64,000 nucleotides of DNA, taken from Polytrichum commune. Its lineage: Eukaryota > Streptophyta > Polytrichopsida > Polytrichales > Polytrichaceae. The translations under genes and the position numbers were made by a program. The stretch lies in NCBI GenBank assembly GCA_950295325.1, contig OX485804.1, positions 34,164,001-34,228,000 of the forward strand, in the 5' to 3' direction. This document shows positions 24,531 through 36,386 of the stretch, one piece after another. Under the pieces are notes generated by a model. It was not told the DNA's origin, did no database searches, and was given only the letters and a program-made list of their open reading frames with translations. Numbering within the stretch: position 1 is the first letter of the stretch; each line of letters begins with the position of its first letter.

Positions 24531-25820
24531 TGGAGCCACCTTCTTACTTTATTATTATGACACAACAAAAGCATGTTCAAGTGGCAATCTTATGAGAAAA
24601 CATCAAAATGCTTAGGTGGCATTCTCTTGTTTCCAAGGCCTTTCCCTCGTAGGATTGTGGGGCTTTCTTTAACAACCCCATTGAGCCAAAGGTGGTGGAC
24701 ACCATGTACCATCTAACACTCACATGTGTGGATGGGGTCAAGTGCTATAGACCATAGGCATGAGAGTTAACTGTCATGTTTAAATTCTATTCGAGTTCTA
24801 TTATTGTGCAGTGTGTCATGTCCAACACCGTGGCTAACTTATGTGCATACTTGATGGAGCGAAATTTTGAGAAATTTTGTTTCAATTAATTTCTACTATT
24901 AAAAAGCTTGAAATTCTATGAGTAGAGGAAAATTGTGTTTCACTTTCCACATTTTAAGGGACCTTTCATATTTCTAAAGTATATACATAGTAGGAACTTA
25001 TGGTGCTAGGCTAGTAGGAATGGTAGCCAAGAGGACTTGATCCCAAAGCAAGTCCTTAGCCATCAACTTTGCTCACATCACAAGTGCACATAACTACAAG
25101 GCAATAAACTTATTAAGATACTGCACATACTTATTATATGTATTTACATGTGGCAAATATAATTTGGATAGTAAAATACCCATGTCGTAAAACAACTTTG
25201 CAAAATTGTGTAGGTTGCGTATGAATTTATTATTTCTTGGAAAACAACGTGGTAGATCTTTATAGGTTTTTAGATCTATTGTATTTTTTTGGGAAAAATT
25301 CAAGCTATTTAACATGCTTAAAAGTTCCATGTCTTAAAAGAACTTTGGGATTTTATGTAGGTTGCATATGAATTTACCAATTTCAGAAAGAAAAGAAAAA
25401 TACATGTAGACTCTTTATAATTTTTTCATATCTATGGAATTTTTTTCAAGCTATTTAACCTATCCAAATGTGCATTTTCTAAAACAACTTTTGGGATTTA
25501 TGTAGGTTGCACGTGAATTTATTAATTTTTTTAAAAAATTCATAGAATCTATATAGGTTTTCAAATCCATGGGATTGTTTTGGAAGCTTTCCAAGTGTTT
25601 CAACATGCATGATAGTTTGTTGGGTCTTTTAGTTTTTCATTGCTATCTTAGGTTCTCTATATCCGCCAAGGTCACAAACAACAAGGCTTACAAAGTGACC
25701 ATATCCTCACTGTGACCACATGCTCAGAATGACACGAATCATTCAATAAGATCATGATCATGAACCATATCACTAGGGTGTAAAAGTGACCACCCGAATG
25801 GTCCCTTCGCACGACACAAA

Positions 25821-25996
25821 GTTGTTTTGGCTAATAGCCAAATGTGTCCTAGACACCAATGACACTAGTAATGTTTGGAGCCCACCATCCGCAAACAACA
25901 TAATCATAGTTGTTTTGGCTAATAGCCAAATGTGTCCTAGACACCAATGACACTAGTGATGTTTGGAACCCACCATCCGCAAACAACATAATCATT
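25821..25996 (+). repeat. 88-bp tandem duplication
   Basis: Two direct copies, the second starting at 25909, of a unit beginning GTTGTTTTGGCTAATAGCC and ending ACAACATAATCAT. They differ at only two or three positions, so the duplication is young. Confidence 0.9.
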
Positions 25997-26424
25997 GTTT
26001 GTTGGCTCTTGTGAGTCTTGATTGATCTTTCAACTTGGCCATGTTTCTTTCTTTACTTCTTATGGTACAAATATCCAAGTCTGTGTGTGAAAACCAATTT
26101 ACCCATAATCATTCAAAATCCTAGTATTTCCAATTGAGGTTCACACCAAATTGAAAGTGCATTTTTTTTTGGTAGATGAATTAGTTTCCCATAGTGAATT
26201 TCATGGTGGGTCATCATCATCCAACTTATATGACGGTGTTGGAGATAATCCTAACCTAAACTTTGTGTTGGAGATAAACCCTAAACCTAACTCGTGGGTA
26301 CACCCTTGTACTATGGGGCTTAGGATATTAAGAATTTATTTTTTTGGGTTATTACAAGGGCAACAACCTTTTGAGTCCATTCCTCCCCTAATGTGGCTAG
26401 AATTGGATGAAAAAATTAGTGTGA

Positions 26425-26640
26425 TTAGGGCATGAATTTGAGGAACAACTGGTTGAAGTTCAAAGCCTTAGGAAAGTTACCAGTTATTTTAGAGGAATCT
26501 ATATAGAATATATCCCAAACAATAAAGAAATTCCAAAAGATGTCAACATGTAACCAATTGGACTGGGGCTCTCGATTGATTATGCCTAAAAATTCTCCTT
26601 GAACATTGGCCATGGGCATGTTGCTGCCTAGAGAACATAG
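26425..26640 (+). repeat. Dispersed repeat, direct copy
   Basis: Direct counterpart of 14555-14760: CAACTGGTTGAAGTTCAAAG, TTAGAGGAATCTATATAG and AAGATGTCAACATGTAACCA blocks. Confidence 0.55.
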
Positions 26641-27429
26641 GAATACATGGGCTTTGCCCATTAGTAAGCAATTTCACCCTCCCTTTATATAGGTGTTGTG
26701 AAACTTGGCTAGATACCCACCTCTTTGAGACGAGCCCTCATCAACATCACCCATTGAGATGAAAACACAATCATTTAGATCGCATTTTAATATATTTTTC
26801 TTAGATTAGATGACCCTATAATGAACTTAGAAAATCTCACTTTGACAAAAACTGAGGACGAATCTATGGGGACTATATTCTCACTAGATCCTCCTTTACC
26901 TTGGTAATGTTGGTGGGACACTGGGAGCCCAACTAAGAGGGGTTGAATGTTCACAACGCGTACTGAAGAGGAAGGTCACCCACAGGAGGGGAGGGTGAAG
27001 ATGTCGATTACTATTGCAAAACCCGAATATTATTATTTTGAGACAAATCAACCCCTATATCGATGTCAAAGACCTACAAATTAGTCTACACGCTAAACAT
27101 TATATTTAGTGTCACCCAACTTTCAATCATCCATGACAACATTAATTCCATTACAAAAGTTAGGATGCATAATATAATATTACCAAACTAATAAAAAGTG
27201 GATGAACTAAAGGTGGGTTGGCAGGACACCACATGCACATTATTCATAAGAAATGTCGTTAGAAACATCACATATGTCGTCGCATACGACAGCGAAGACA
27301 GCATCTTCCTTAATTAGTGAGCGTCGTCTGTCAAACACCGGCCTTTAGCACGGGTGGTGATTACTGCTGTTACCCACGTGGTAATTATAAATAAATGATA
27401 TTTAGGAAACCCACTGCATGTCCAAGCGG

Positions 27430-28422
27430 TGGGTGAAACTTTAGACGCTCGGACCAGACCGTATCAAGATTGTCCCGACGGACGGACGATCGATAGATCG
27501 ATCGATCGTCGGAACTCGGGAGTGGGGAATGTCAGGCATTGCGCTCCGCGAAACAAATTTGTCAGGTTCCGTTTCATGCGGCAGGTAAGGCGCACGGATA
27601 CAGGCATTGGTCATCTCCCACGCTTTTCTTGTGCCGCGAGAGTTTTGGGAAATCCACCCAGCGCGTGGGCCACGCGGATCACATGACAGGAGACAAAATA
27701 CGTCAAAACTGGACCCTGCTTCCAGTTGCTCTCCATCTGGCACAGCGCATGGGTCGCCGGACGCCGCGATTACAATATACCACACAAATAATTCCGATTC
27801 ACACCAAGTATCCTGAAAAGTGATGACCATCTATCATTCTTATCACAGCAGTGCAACTTCGGTAGATAAGTACCTCATGATTACATAGGAAGTACAGTTC
27901 ACGTGGTGGTGTGACTCTTTGTCGTGCTCATTCCATATCGTGATTCCTGCCATGCAGCCAAAGACTCCCACAGTAGTACGTCAGTGGGTTATTTTCTCAC
28001 TTACTTGTATGTGACGCACCCAAGTAATTCCATGCAAGATAAGTTACTGAGGCTTTTGTTAATTAGGACCTCGGATCAACGTTCATCAACTTGAGCGTAA
28101 TTTTTACAGTCAACGGGCATCAAGTGAGACGTCACCGAGAACTTCATCAGCGGAGGAATTTGGAGGAGGAATTGGTGTTGGAAGGAAGGAAGGGAAGGGG
28201 ATGTGTGCAAGTTGCTCGCATGATCGGTGGATAGGCCATTGCAAATCGGAGGCGATGATGCACTTCTCGGCCCGGGGGAATAGATTGACACTCAAGTTGA
28301 GGCTAACATCCAGTCTTTCTCTGTACAGACAGACAGGCAGACAGACCCTTGGAACTTTGTTAGTGTAGGAATTTTATAAATTTTGAGGTTGTGCTTGAGT
28401 AGAATAGTATCGAACCATCATC
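27430..28422 (+). promoter_or_regulatory. Upstream region of LOX-B
   Basis: GC-rich, CpG-containing sequence (27430-27780), with a GATCGATAGATCGATCGATC palindromic stretch near 27488. It is followed by AT-richer sequence and an (ACAG)n tract at about 28326-28347. TTTATAAAT at 28373 is TATA-like but only about 50 bases from the ATG, so it may lie in the leader. Short open frames on both strands here show no recognisable domain. The transcription start is not determinable by eye. Confidence 0.35.
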
Positions 28423-28953
28423 ATGTTGGTCCACCAGCTGAACGTAGGTGGATACACGGGGTTGCGAAGCTCAGCAGCCTCGCGTGATAGTTTTGTGGTG
28501 AGAAGAGCGAGTAGCGAATCGGTGCAGAAGAGGTCGCCTGTGCAAGTGAGGGCGAGCTCCAGTTCCGAGGGTGCGGGATGGCTGGAGTCTGCGTCTTCGA
28601 AGCTTGGCAAAGTGGCGGGGCTCGCAGAGAAGAAGATGCAAGGGGCGGGCTCCAAGGATGGAACTGGAGGCGACGTGGTTGTGTACAAGGGGACAGCCGT
28701 GTTGATGAAGAAGTTGAAGATGCTCGATTTGATGGATCGCGTTGCGGATGCGCAGGATGATGCGAGTGAGTTGCTTCAGGGGAAGAAAGTTAGTGTTCAG
28801 CTGGTGAGCAGCACGATCGATCCAAGTAAGTTGGACTTTGTAACCCTCTTGGTGCTCACATTGTTGAATCTGGAAACATAAATTATGAAATAGAATACTG
28901 AACAATATTCTGGCATTGAAGTTCAAAGCGAAGGCACATGGACATCATCGGAG

Positions 28954-28984
<31 letters not shown>

Positions 28985-31900
28985 ACCGTTTTAATGCAAC
29001 TAGAGGTATATCAAAATTGATCCGAAATATCTCAAATCTGTGAAGCGTAAGAGTGAGGTTTGTAGCTTAGTTTTCTATGATGTTTGGTTAAGGACTAATT
29101 GCCTTAGTTTTTTCGGGCGCATGCTACGGCACTCTTCCAAGTGTCGAGCATCATCTGTGATTGAACTTGGATGGCAATGGCAGGCACGGGGAAGGGTATG
29201 ATGAGTAGCGAGGTGAATATTGAGGGTTGGGTTACTATCTTCGACCCGTTGACGGCAGAGAACATCAGCTTCAACCTGGAATTCGCTGTGCCGAAGGCTT
29301 TCGGAGTTCCCGGGGCCATTGTGGTGAGGAACAATCACCCGAACGAGTTCCTTCTGGTGTCGTTCACTCTTGCCCTACCGGACAAGAGGAATGCCGAGTA
29401 TATGGCCAACTCCTGGGTTTACAATACAGAGAAAGCAGGGCCGCGTATCTTCTTCCACAACAAGGTCTGCACATCATTCGCAACTCCACAAATTTAGGAA
29501 AACACGTTCTTTCGACCGCAATGGTCTAAAGGACCGTTTACACTAGGGTTGTTGGTTGTGTTGGTCGTGGTTGTGTTTTACTTTCTTTGGTTCTAATTCC
29601 ACAGAGAATGCATGAATTCTAAGCAGAACCACAATCGTGCTGTGTCCCATCAACCCCACTACCTTGTGTGGTGGGCAGTTGTTCATGCTCATGTGGCATC
29701 ACTAGGGATGCTTCAAGGCCAAGGTCTGAGGAGAAGGTTCAAGTTGAAGAGACAACCAATTTAACTTGACATTCCAAGCCCAAAGAGTGTAATAATCAGT
29801 ATATTTGCTTCTAGAGTTTGAAACCTAAACCAATGGAATATTACGATCTAGAAGACTCTGGACGCCTCCATTAACCACAATCACAAGAATTTACATAAGG
29901 CATGTGTGAAGGAAAACTGTAGTTGTGGTTTGCCAAAATCACAGCCACAACCACCTTCGTATTGTAAACAACCCTCTAAAGTGCCTTCTCTCATCTATCT
30001 TTTTTGTTTTCTCTGGCGCGTGTGTTCAGCCATACTTGCCTGCCGAAACCCCTGAGGCTCTGAAGGAGCTGCGTGAGAAGGAGCTGGACGCTCTGCGAGG
30101 TAATGGTACAGGGGAGCGGAAAGAGGGTGAGCGTATCTACGACTACGATTGCTACAATGACTTGGGAAAACCTGATGATGGTCCCACGAGTGCACGACCC
30201 CCTTTGGGTGGCAATGCTGAGTTTCCTTTCCCTCGCAGAGTGAGAACAGGGCGACCGAAGACAAAAACCTGTAAGTCTAAATATCACTGTCATATACATA
30301 TGAGTATATTTTCATTTTCTCCATTGACGTAAGATAGTATATAAAAGAATGTTTCAGACCTATGTAATATAAAATAGGATTGTAAGACGTGGTGAGACTC
30401 CTAGAAATTGTATATATAAGTCGTACATTGAGCCTCTTGGTCTTGGTCCTTCAAGGGCTAAGAACAGAGTGTGTCATATTTGGTGCTTGGGGTCGTTCTC
30501 TACAATGTGTAAGGTGCTGTAGCCTCAAATGTTTTATGACTTGGTGGAGAATTGGTTTCTTGCAAAGACCTTGACATAGGATGTTTTATACCCATGTAAT
30601 ATAAATAGGATTGGAAGAGTTGGTTAGGCTCATTGGATTTGAGTATATAAGTAGTACATTGAGACCCTTGGTGCTGGTCCTTCAAGGGTTAAGAAGAGAG
30701 TGCCGTATTTGATACTTGGGTTTGTTCTCTTCGATGTTTTAGATGCTTTTGCCTGAAATGTTCACGATTTGGTGGAATATGGGTTTTCTTACCAAAAAAT
30801 TGACATTTTTTAGATTTTCCTTGCAGGCTCTTTAACCGAGATGCGGGTTGCATCCCCGTACATCCCTACTGATGAGCGCTTCGATCACGTGAAATTGAGT
30901 GACAACAAGGCGGATATGGTCCGGGCTGCAGGCCATGCCATATCGTCGAAGATCCAAGCGAAGCTGAGCAAAAAAACGAGTTTCGAAAGCATCGAAGAGG
31001 TGAAAAAGTTGTATGCACCGAAAGGGAAGTTCGCTGGAGGAATTAACAATGTGTTGCCCACAAAGGCTGATGTATCTACACGTCACCAGCAGCCGCTGGT
31101 CTTCTTGAAGGAGCTAACAGCCAAGAGGAACGATGGGGAGAAGAACAACATTCTTCTATTCCCGATTCCTCAAATCATACAGGGTAAGTTAATTCTTGAC
31201 AAATAAAGGCACTTTTTGGATCTTATGTTGGATTTGCACTTTAAGGTTGCGAAGCCACAGCTTTGGGTTGGATCTCGTACGGTTGGAGTATGTCGGAGGT
31301 TCGAATGCTTCAATATAGTGGCTGACAGTTGCGATATTTCATGTACCACAGCTGACGAAAAGGCGTGGCAAACCAATGCCGAATTTGCTCGGGAGTATCT
31401 AGCAGGTTTCAATTCTATACAGATCCAGTGCGTAAAGGTAGTTACTTCCTTAAGGTCTCAATATGTCATGTCAGATGTTGGCATTTTGAGTTATATTGAA
31501 GTTATTGATGTTGACACGTTGACATCTACGTTGGACGCTAAGGTAGATGTGTTTTATATGAATACTCTCTGCAATTACTTTTTGGAGGATATAAAATATG
31601 CAATTAGTGCAAATTGACTAGTGCATCTAAATCGTGCCCATAGATGTTTGCCTCATAATTTCTTGAGCTCAAATGAGTATCTTATTCATTATCAAAGAGA
31701 GGATTCTTGTGCTCAGTAAGTGGTCATACAGGTCCTCGAACATGTAGATCATTGAGCCTGGAATGGTTAGCATATTTGGAGCACTTAGTCCAACCTCTTT
31801 TAAGCATATCTTTGTGGTGTCCATTCTTAGATCCACACCTAATTACATACTGCTCAAATATAGTTGACCGTATAATTGTAGCGTTGGAATTAGGCACGTC

Positions 31901-34900
31901 CACGTTATCTTGAATTGTAATTTCAAAACAACCTTGAAGACGGATTTAGGGCTGACAGAACATTGCTATTATGAACAGGAATTTCCTATCAAGAGCGCAC
32001 TCAGTGCTGCTGAATACGGAGACCCCACGTCTGCGATATCTGAGAACCATATTGATGGTCAGCTGGAAGGCCTTAGCGTCCAGGAGGTATTGTTAGCTCA
32101 CTTCGAATTCTGCAGTTTGGGATTGATTTCCAACTATTTGAAACTAATCTACAAGTAGTCACCTATTGTAATTGACTTCCACTTTCATGTATGCAGGCTG
32201 TGGCCCAGAAGAAACTTTTCGTCGTGGACTACCATGATGTTTTCCTCCCTTGGATTGAAAGGATAAACGCACTGGAGAACAGCAAGACATATGCCAGCAG
32301 AACATTGTTTTTCTTGTCGAGCGACGAGACGATGAAGGTGCTTGCAATTGAGTTGGTGCTACCCCCTAAGACTGCAGGTGGAGAAAAGATAGCTCGTGTA
32401 TTTACGCCCTCAGCTGATGACTCCACAAATGATATTGTGTTTCAATTAGCAAAGGCTCATGCGACCAACAACGAAATGACAGTGCATCAAGCTATTAGTC
32501 ACTTGTAAGTGTCTTGCTTTCTATGTACAACAACTCCATTGCTTGTGTCCAAGGTTGCACACCGTTCTTAGAGTGACAAGCCCTGTCATTTGTAATGCGT
32601 CCATGGGGTAGCCAAAATCTTCCATAATGTTGAGACGGTTGATGAATCCGAAGGTGGTCTTGAAGTAGATGTCTTTCTTCTTTGAATTTGCACAATTTTT
32701 ATATAGCTAATTTGACATCAAGAACCTGTCATTTTTGCTCTTCCAGCACACGGTGTCATGCGGTGACAGAGCCTGCGATTATCGCTCATCATCGTCAGCT
32801 GAGCATAATGCACCCCATCCATCAGCTGATGATGCCCCATTTCAAACACACGATAGAAGTCAATTCTACTGCTCGACTCAACCTTCTTCCTGCAGGGGGC
32901 ACGATTGAGGAAATCTATACACCTCGTATCTATGTCGTGCGGATGGCTGCTGCCTGGTACCGAGACTACTGGACGTTCGGTTCAATTGCATTGCCAAATG
33001 ACCTCGTTCAAAGGTACGGTTCTTGTTTTTGATTGATCACATAGTAGATTGGTGTTTATTCAACACCCACCAAATGTGGGCACCTATATTTGGGTGGTGT
33101 TGTTAGGTGTGGATCTAAGAAGGGACACCAACAAGACATCATTTGTTCGAAAGAGATTGAAATGCGAGCTTAGAATGTATCAACCATTATAGGAACAATA
33201 GTCTAACATATTTGGGAGGGATCTGTATGACAATTTAATGAGCACAAGAATCTTCACGTTGCTAGTGAACAAGACATTTGATACGAGCTCCGAAAATCAC
33301 GAGTAAAATGACTATGGGCAAGATTTGGGTAGTCAGCTCGCCTGTTTCATATCCTAATTGCCTGTTTCATGCCTATTCATCACTCTCCAATTCTTGACAT
33401 TGGTTTCGCGTGTTCTGTTTTGCTCTTCAGGGGTATGGCAGTGCCGGATCCTAGTGCTGAACATGGTGTGAAGCTTGTTGTGAACGACTATCCTTACGCA
33501 GCTGACGGGCTTGAGGTTTGGAGCGCCATGAAAGCATGGAATGCAGAGTACATCGACATCTATTACAAGGATGACATTGCTGTTCAACAAGATCCAGAGC
33601 TTCAGAAATGGTACACGGAGTACCGCACCGTAGGCCATGGAGACAAGAAGGATGCACCAGGTTGGCCTGAGCTCAACTCCAAGGAAAACATGGTGGAAAT
33701 CATAACCACAGTCCAGTGGGTTACAACAGCTATGCATGCGCCTATCAACTTTGGCCAATACGACTACGCAGGGTTCATGCCCTTCCGTCCTGCTATCACC
33801 CGCCGCCTCATCCCCGACGAGGGCACCAAAGAATGGCACGAAATGAATGCCAACCCCGAGAAGTTCTTCATGTCGGCTGTTTCGGACACCGACACTACCA
33901 CCACGGCTATGGCCGTGTTTGAAGTCGTGGCTGCGCATGCTCCCAATGAAGAGTACATTGACGAGCGTGCTCCGGGTTGGACTGAGAATGAACAGGTATG
34001 CAGATTTGCAGAAACGTCCATGAAATTTCTTTTTGTCATCCATATAAACATAACCATTTAATGTATGAGGCGACGTTGCAGGATTGGAGTAAGGTATGCG
34101 AATGTTATGTGGCTCGTATTTCTGTTTTGCATCTTCTATTGATTAGATCTCTTGAAGTTTGTCTTCAATAATCAGATGTTTGATGAAACATCAACAAAAA
34201 TCAGAATGCTAATTGAACCTCCCATGATTTTGTTATGGATATTTAAAGTGTATGTGTTATTGATTCTTTAATTCAATACAAAGTTTCTCCCAATTGTGTT
34301 CACTATAGAATGTGGAGTAGTCAGTACAAAAATAAGTAGTTCCCAACATATTTTGTGTCTTCATGGTGTTTGTTCTTGAATCCTCACCTAACCACACCAA
34401 TCAAATAAAGGTGTCTGATTAAGAAAAACAACCGAATAACACCGGCATACCTTACAGGTTGTCTTCCCCAGGTCATAACCTTCGGCCTCGCCGCCCTCAA
34501 TCTAGGCTGTCGATCTCCATGATTGGAGGGCCTAGAAAGGAGGGTTCCAAAATGGTTGTGTCCCGTAGACCCAACTCCAGCCTCCCGTCTCCATTGAAGG
34601 GGGTTGTTGTGTCTTCGGAAACTAAGCTTCAGTGTCTTTGGTATTTGAGCTCCCAAAGAAATGTGAACTTCGAAGGTAAAAAAGCAATCTCTGTTCAGCT
34701 GGGCACTGATAAACTTGGGTAATTTGATTGTAGGCCAAGGCAGCATTCAAGCGGTACAGCGACAAATTGCAAGACATTGACCGAAGAATTCAGTCAAGGA
34801 ATGCGGATCCAAACCTGAAGAATCGTTCTGGTCCTGCACAAATGCCATTCCAGCTCCTGCGACCACATTCGGGACCTGGAGTGACTGGTAGGGGAATCCC

Positions 34901-34919
34901 GAACAGTATCACAGTTTAG
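28423..34919 (+). CDS. Plastid-type lipoxygenase, 10 exons (LOX-B)
   Basis: Paralogue of the lipoxygenase at 1553-7022, in divergent orientation. Exons: 28423-28825, 29184-29464, 30030-30270, 30827-31183, 31352-31437, 31979-32086, 32197-32504, 32747-33013, 33431-33995, 34734-34919. They encode 933 aa with all introns GT/AG. Exons 2, 3, 5, 6, 7, 8 and 10 have the same lengths as in LOX-A and all phases agree. The N-terminus (1-60) is Ser/Arg/Val-rich and transit-like. A PLAT domain precedes the catalytic domain. Ligands: His594 and His599 (SHFTRCH), His786 and Asn790 (HAPINFGQY). The last residue is Val933 (GIPNSITV, then TAG) where plant lipoxygenases almost always have Ile. The DPNxESR-like segment at the start of exon 4 is lost, unlike LOX-A. 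Intron 1 has a GTT microsatellite and intron 3 a ~232-bp tandem duplication. Probably active, since the C-terminal carboxylate is the ligand group, but this is inference. Confidence 0.95.
28953..28983 (+). repeat. (GTT)n microsatellite in LOX-B intron 1
   Basis: About ten uninterrupted GTT units between exons 1 and 2 of LOX-B. Confidence 0.95.
30361..30810 (+). repeat. ~232-bp tandem duplication in LOX-B intron 3
   Basis: Two diverged direct copies with period about 232: ATGTAATATAAAATAGGATT at 30362 and ATGTAATATAAATAGGATTG at 30594. Later blocks TGGTCCTTCAAGGG and the GTTCTCT region match in both copies. Located between exon 3 and exon 4, away from the splice sites. Confidence 0.8.
31700..31880 (-). 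repeat. Dispersed repeat in LOX-B intron 5
   Basis: Contains GTGTCCATTCTTAGATCCAC, which is matched inverted at 33105-33130 (GTGGATCTAAGAAGGGACAC) in intron 8 of the same gene. Part of an interspersed family related to 34290-34440 and 63540-63960. Non-coding. Confidence 0.4.
34290..34445 (+). repeat. Dispersed repeat in LOX-B intron 9
   Basis: CTTCATGGTGTTTGTTCTTG followed by CCTCACCTAACCACACC and a tract of AAGAAAAACAACCGAATAA matches 63575-63660 (ATGATGTTTGTTCTTGGAGC, CCTCACCAAACAACA, AGAACCAAATAAGG). Diverged direct copies. Confidence 0.5.
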
Positions 34920-36345
34920 GTCACAGGAATAGTTTGTGAGTTGCAAGAATGTACCGGTTGTTAGAATTGAAGAACCTAGCTGTTCAATGTATAAGAGTGT
35001 AATGGGCACTTATTTGTAACTTTTGGAAACTATGAAATCACCTTTTTCCAAATCATTTTGTTACCACCTCTAGGCATGACTCAACACTTGATTGTCGCAA
35101 TAAGTGCGTGTTACTATTCTGAGTTACCCAGTGCTATTTAACGAGGATGTATTATTTTACCAAGCAATAGTCATTTGTGTCATATAACATCCGAACAACT
35201 TTTGTTAGGAAAAATTGAATTCTTGAGTAAGACCTTATTGCACTGAGTAACTCTGGATAGTAACATGCACTAATTGGGATAATCAGTGTAGTTTCCCATG
35301 TTGACCTGCTTTCACATTGAAAGTTTACCCTGAATGGCCCTACACCTCCCAAAATGATCGGATCTAGAGCACAAACATTTTCTAAAACATAACTATTGAA
35401 TCTGTCTACTTCCTCCAAACCTCCAGAAGTTAATTCTTCTTAAGTAGTTATTAGCTATACCTCATGAAGTGCTAAAACTTCAGCAGACAATTTGATTGCT
35501 TGTAGATCATATCATGCTTGGGAGTTTTCACCAATTTACAAGATTTATAATCCTGACCAATCATCCCAACTAAACAATGAGATTTACGATCATAATGAAA
35601 TTTCAAAACTTTGACTGAAGCGTATTTTATGTCATTTTGGCTTCTGTGGAAACTAGGACAATCTAATCTATACGAGGAGAATGTAACAATAGTGTGCAAG
35701 AGTCTACATTGCTGCAAGTACACAGGTATTTGTGGTGTATGTAATCTCATCCATTGTGTTGGTGAGAACTCAGTGAATTATAGTTTAAGCTGTAGTCTTT
35801 AGATGAGTATTTTAGACAATTTGACCCCGAATATAGCGTCAGAGAGTCCCCAAATTAATGTAGTAAGACAGATGTATGGAAAATGCGATAATAAGCTGAT
35901 TTGGCCTGAAAGAGTGGCTTGAAATATGTGCAATATTTTCAGAACTAAAGTAGAGGGAATGATGAATGCAAGTTGTTTCATGATTATATTCCATGTAAAT
36001 AATTAGTCACATTTTCCAAAGAGGTAAACCCCCTACTTGTATAGTAGAGTCTCCCTAATTTGAGCATCAAAATATCTTACTCTGCATACGAATGCACACA
36101 AAACGATTAAAATCAATGATACCTAAAAGTGATCGCAAGTGGTGTGAAACAATGCATGTTTGACCAATCACTGCATCCCACTTATCACTACTTTTTTTTG
36201 GGACCACCTCTTTTATAATTAGTCATTCTGGGTCCACATAAGAATCATCCTACCCCTAGTTCAATGCACATGTAGTAGTTATTAACTGTTTTCAAACTTT
36301 CTACCTTAGAGTTTAGCTAGAATGAATTAGTCCTCAATCTTCTAG

Positions 36346-36386
<41 letters not shown>

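Larger units (their letters stand above)
24600..27429. other. Mostly gene-free repeat-derived stretch
   Basis: Besides the tandem duplication and dispersed repeat listed separately, 25200-25600 holds three or four diverged copies of a unit with TATGTAGGTTGCATATGAATTT and AATTTTTT-rich blocks, spaced roughly 100-180 bp. No gene seen. Confidence 0.5.

Noticed and set aside
27429-27830. Overlapping ORFs on both strands in GC-rich sequence
   Set aside because: High GC lengthens chance ORFs. No domain, and the region lies upstream of LOX-B.
28374-28926. Minus-strand ORFs over LOX-B exon 1
   Set aside because: Antisense to a clear transit peptide plus PLAT start.
31910-32158. 82-aa ORF starting upstream of LOX-B exon 6
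   Set aside because: The first part is intron read-through. The true exon 6 starts at 31979, as shown by the matching 108-nt exon in LOX-A.
33354-34043. 229-aa minus-strand ORF
   Set aside because: Antisense shadow of LOX-B exon 9; no domain of its own.
34459-34722. 87-aa plus-strand ORF between LOX-B exons 9 and 10
   Set aside because: Lies in intron 9. The exon 9 to exon 10 join matches the LOX family without it, and the sequence has no LOX similarity.
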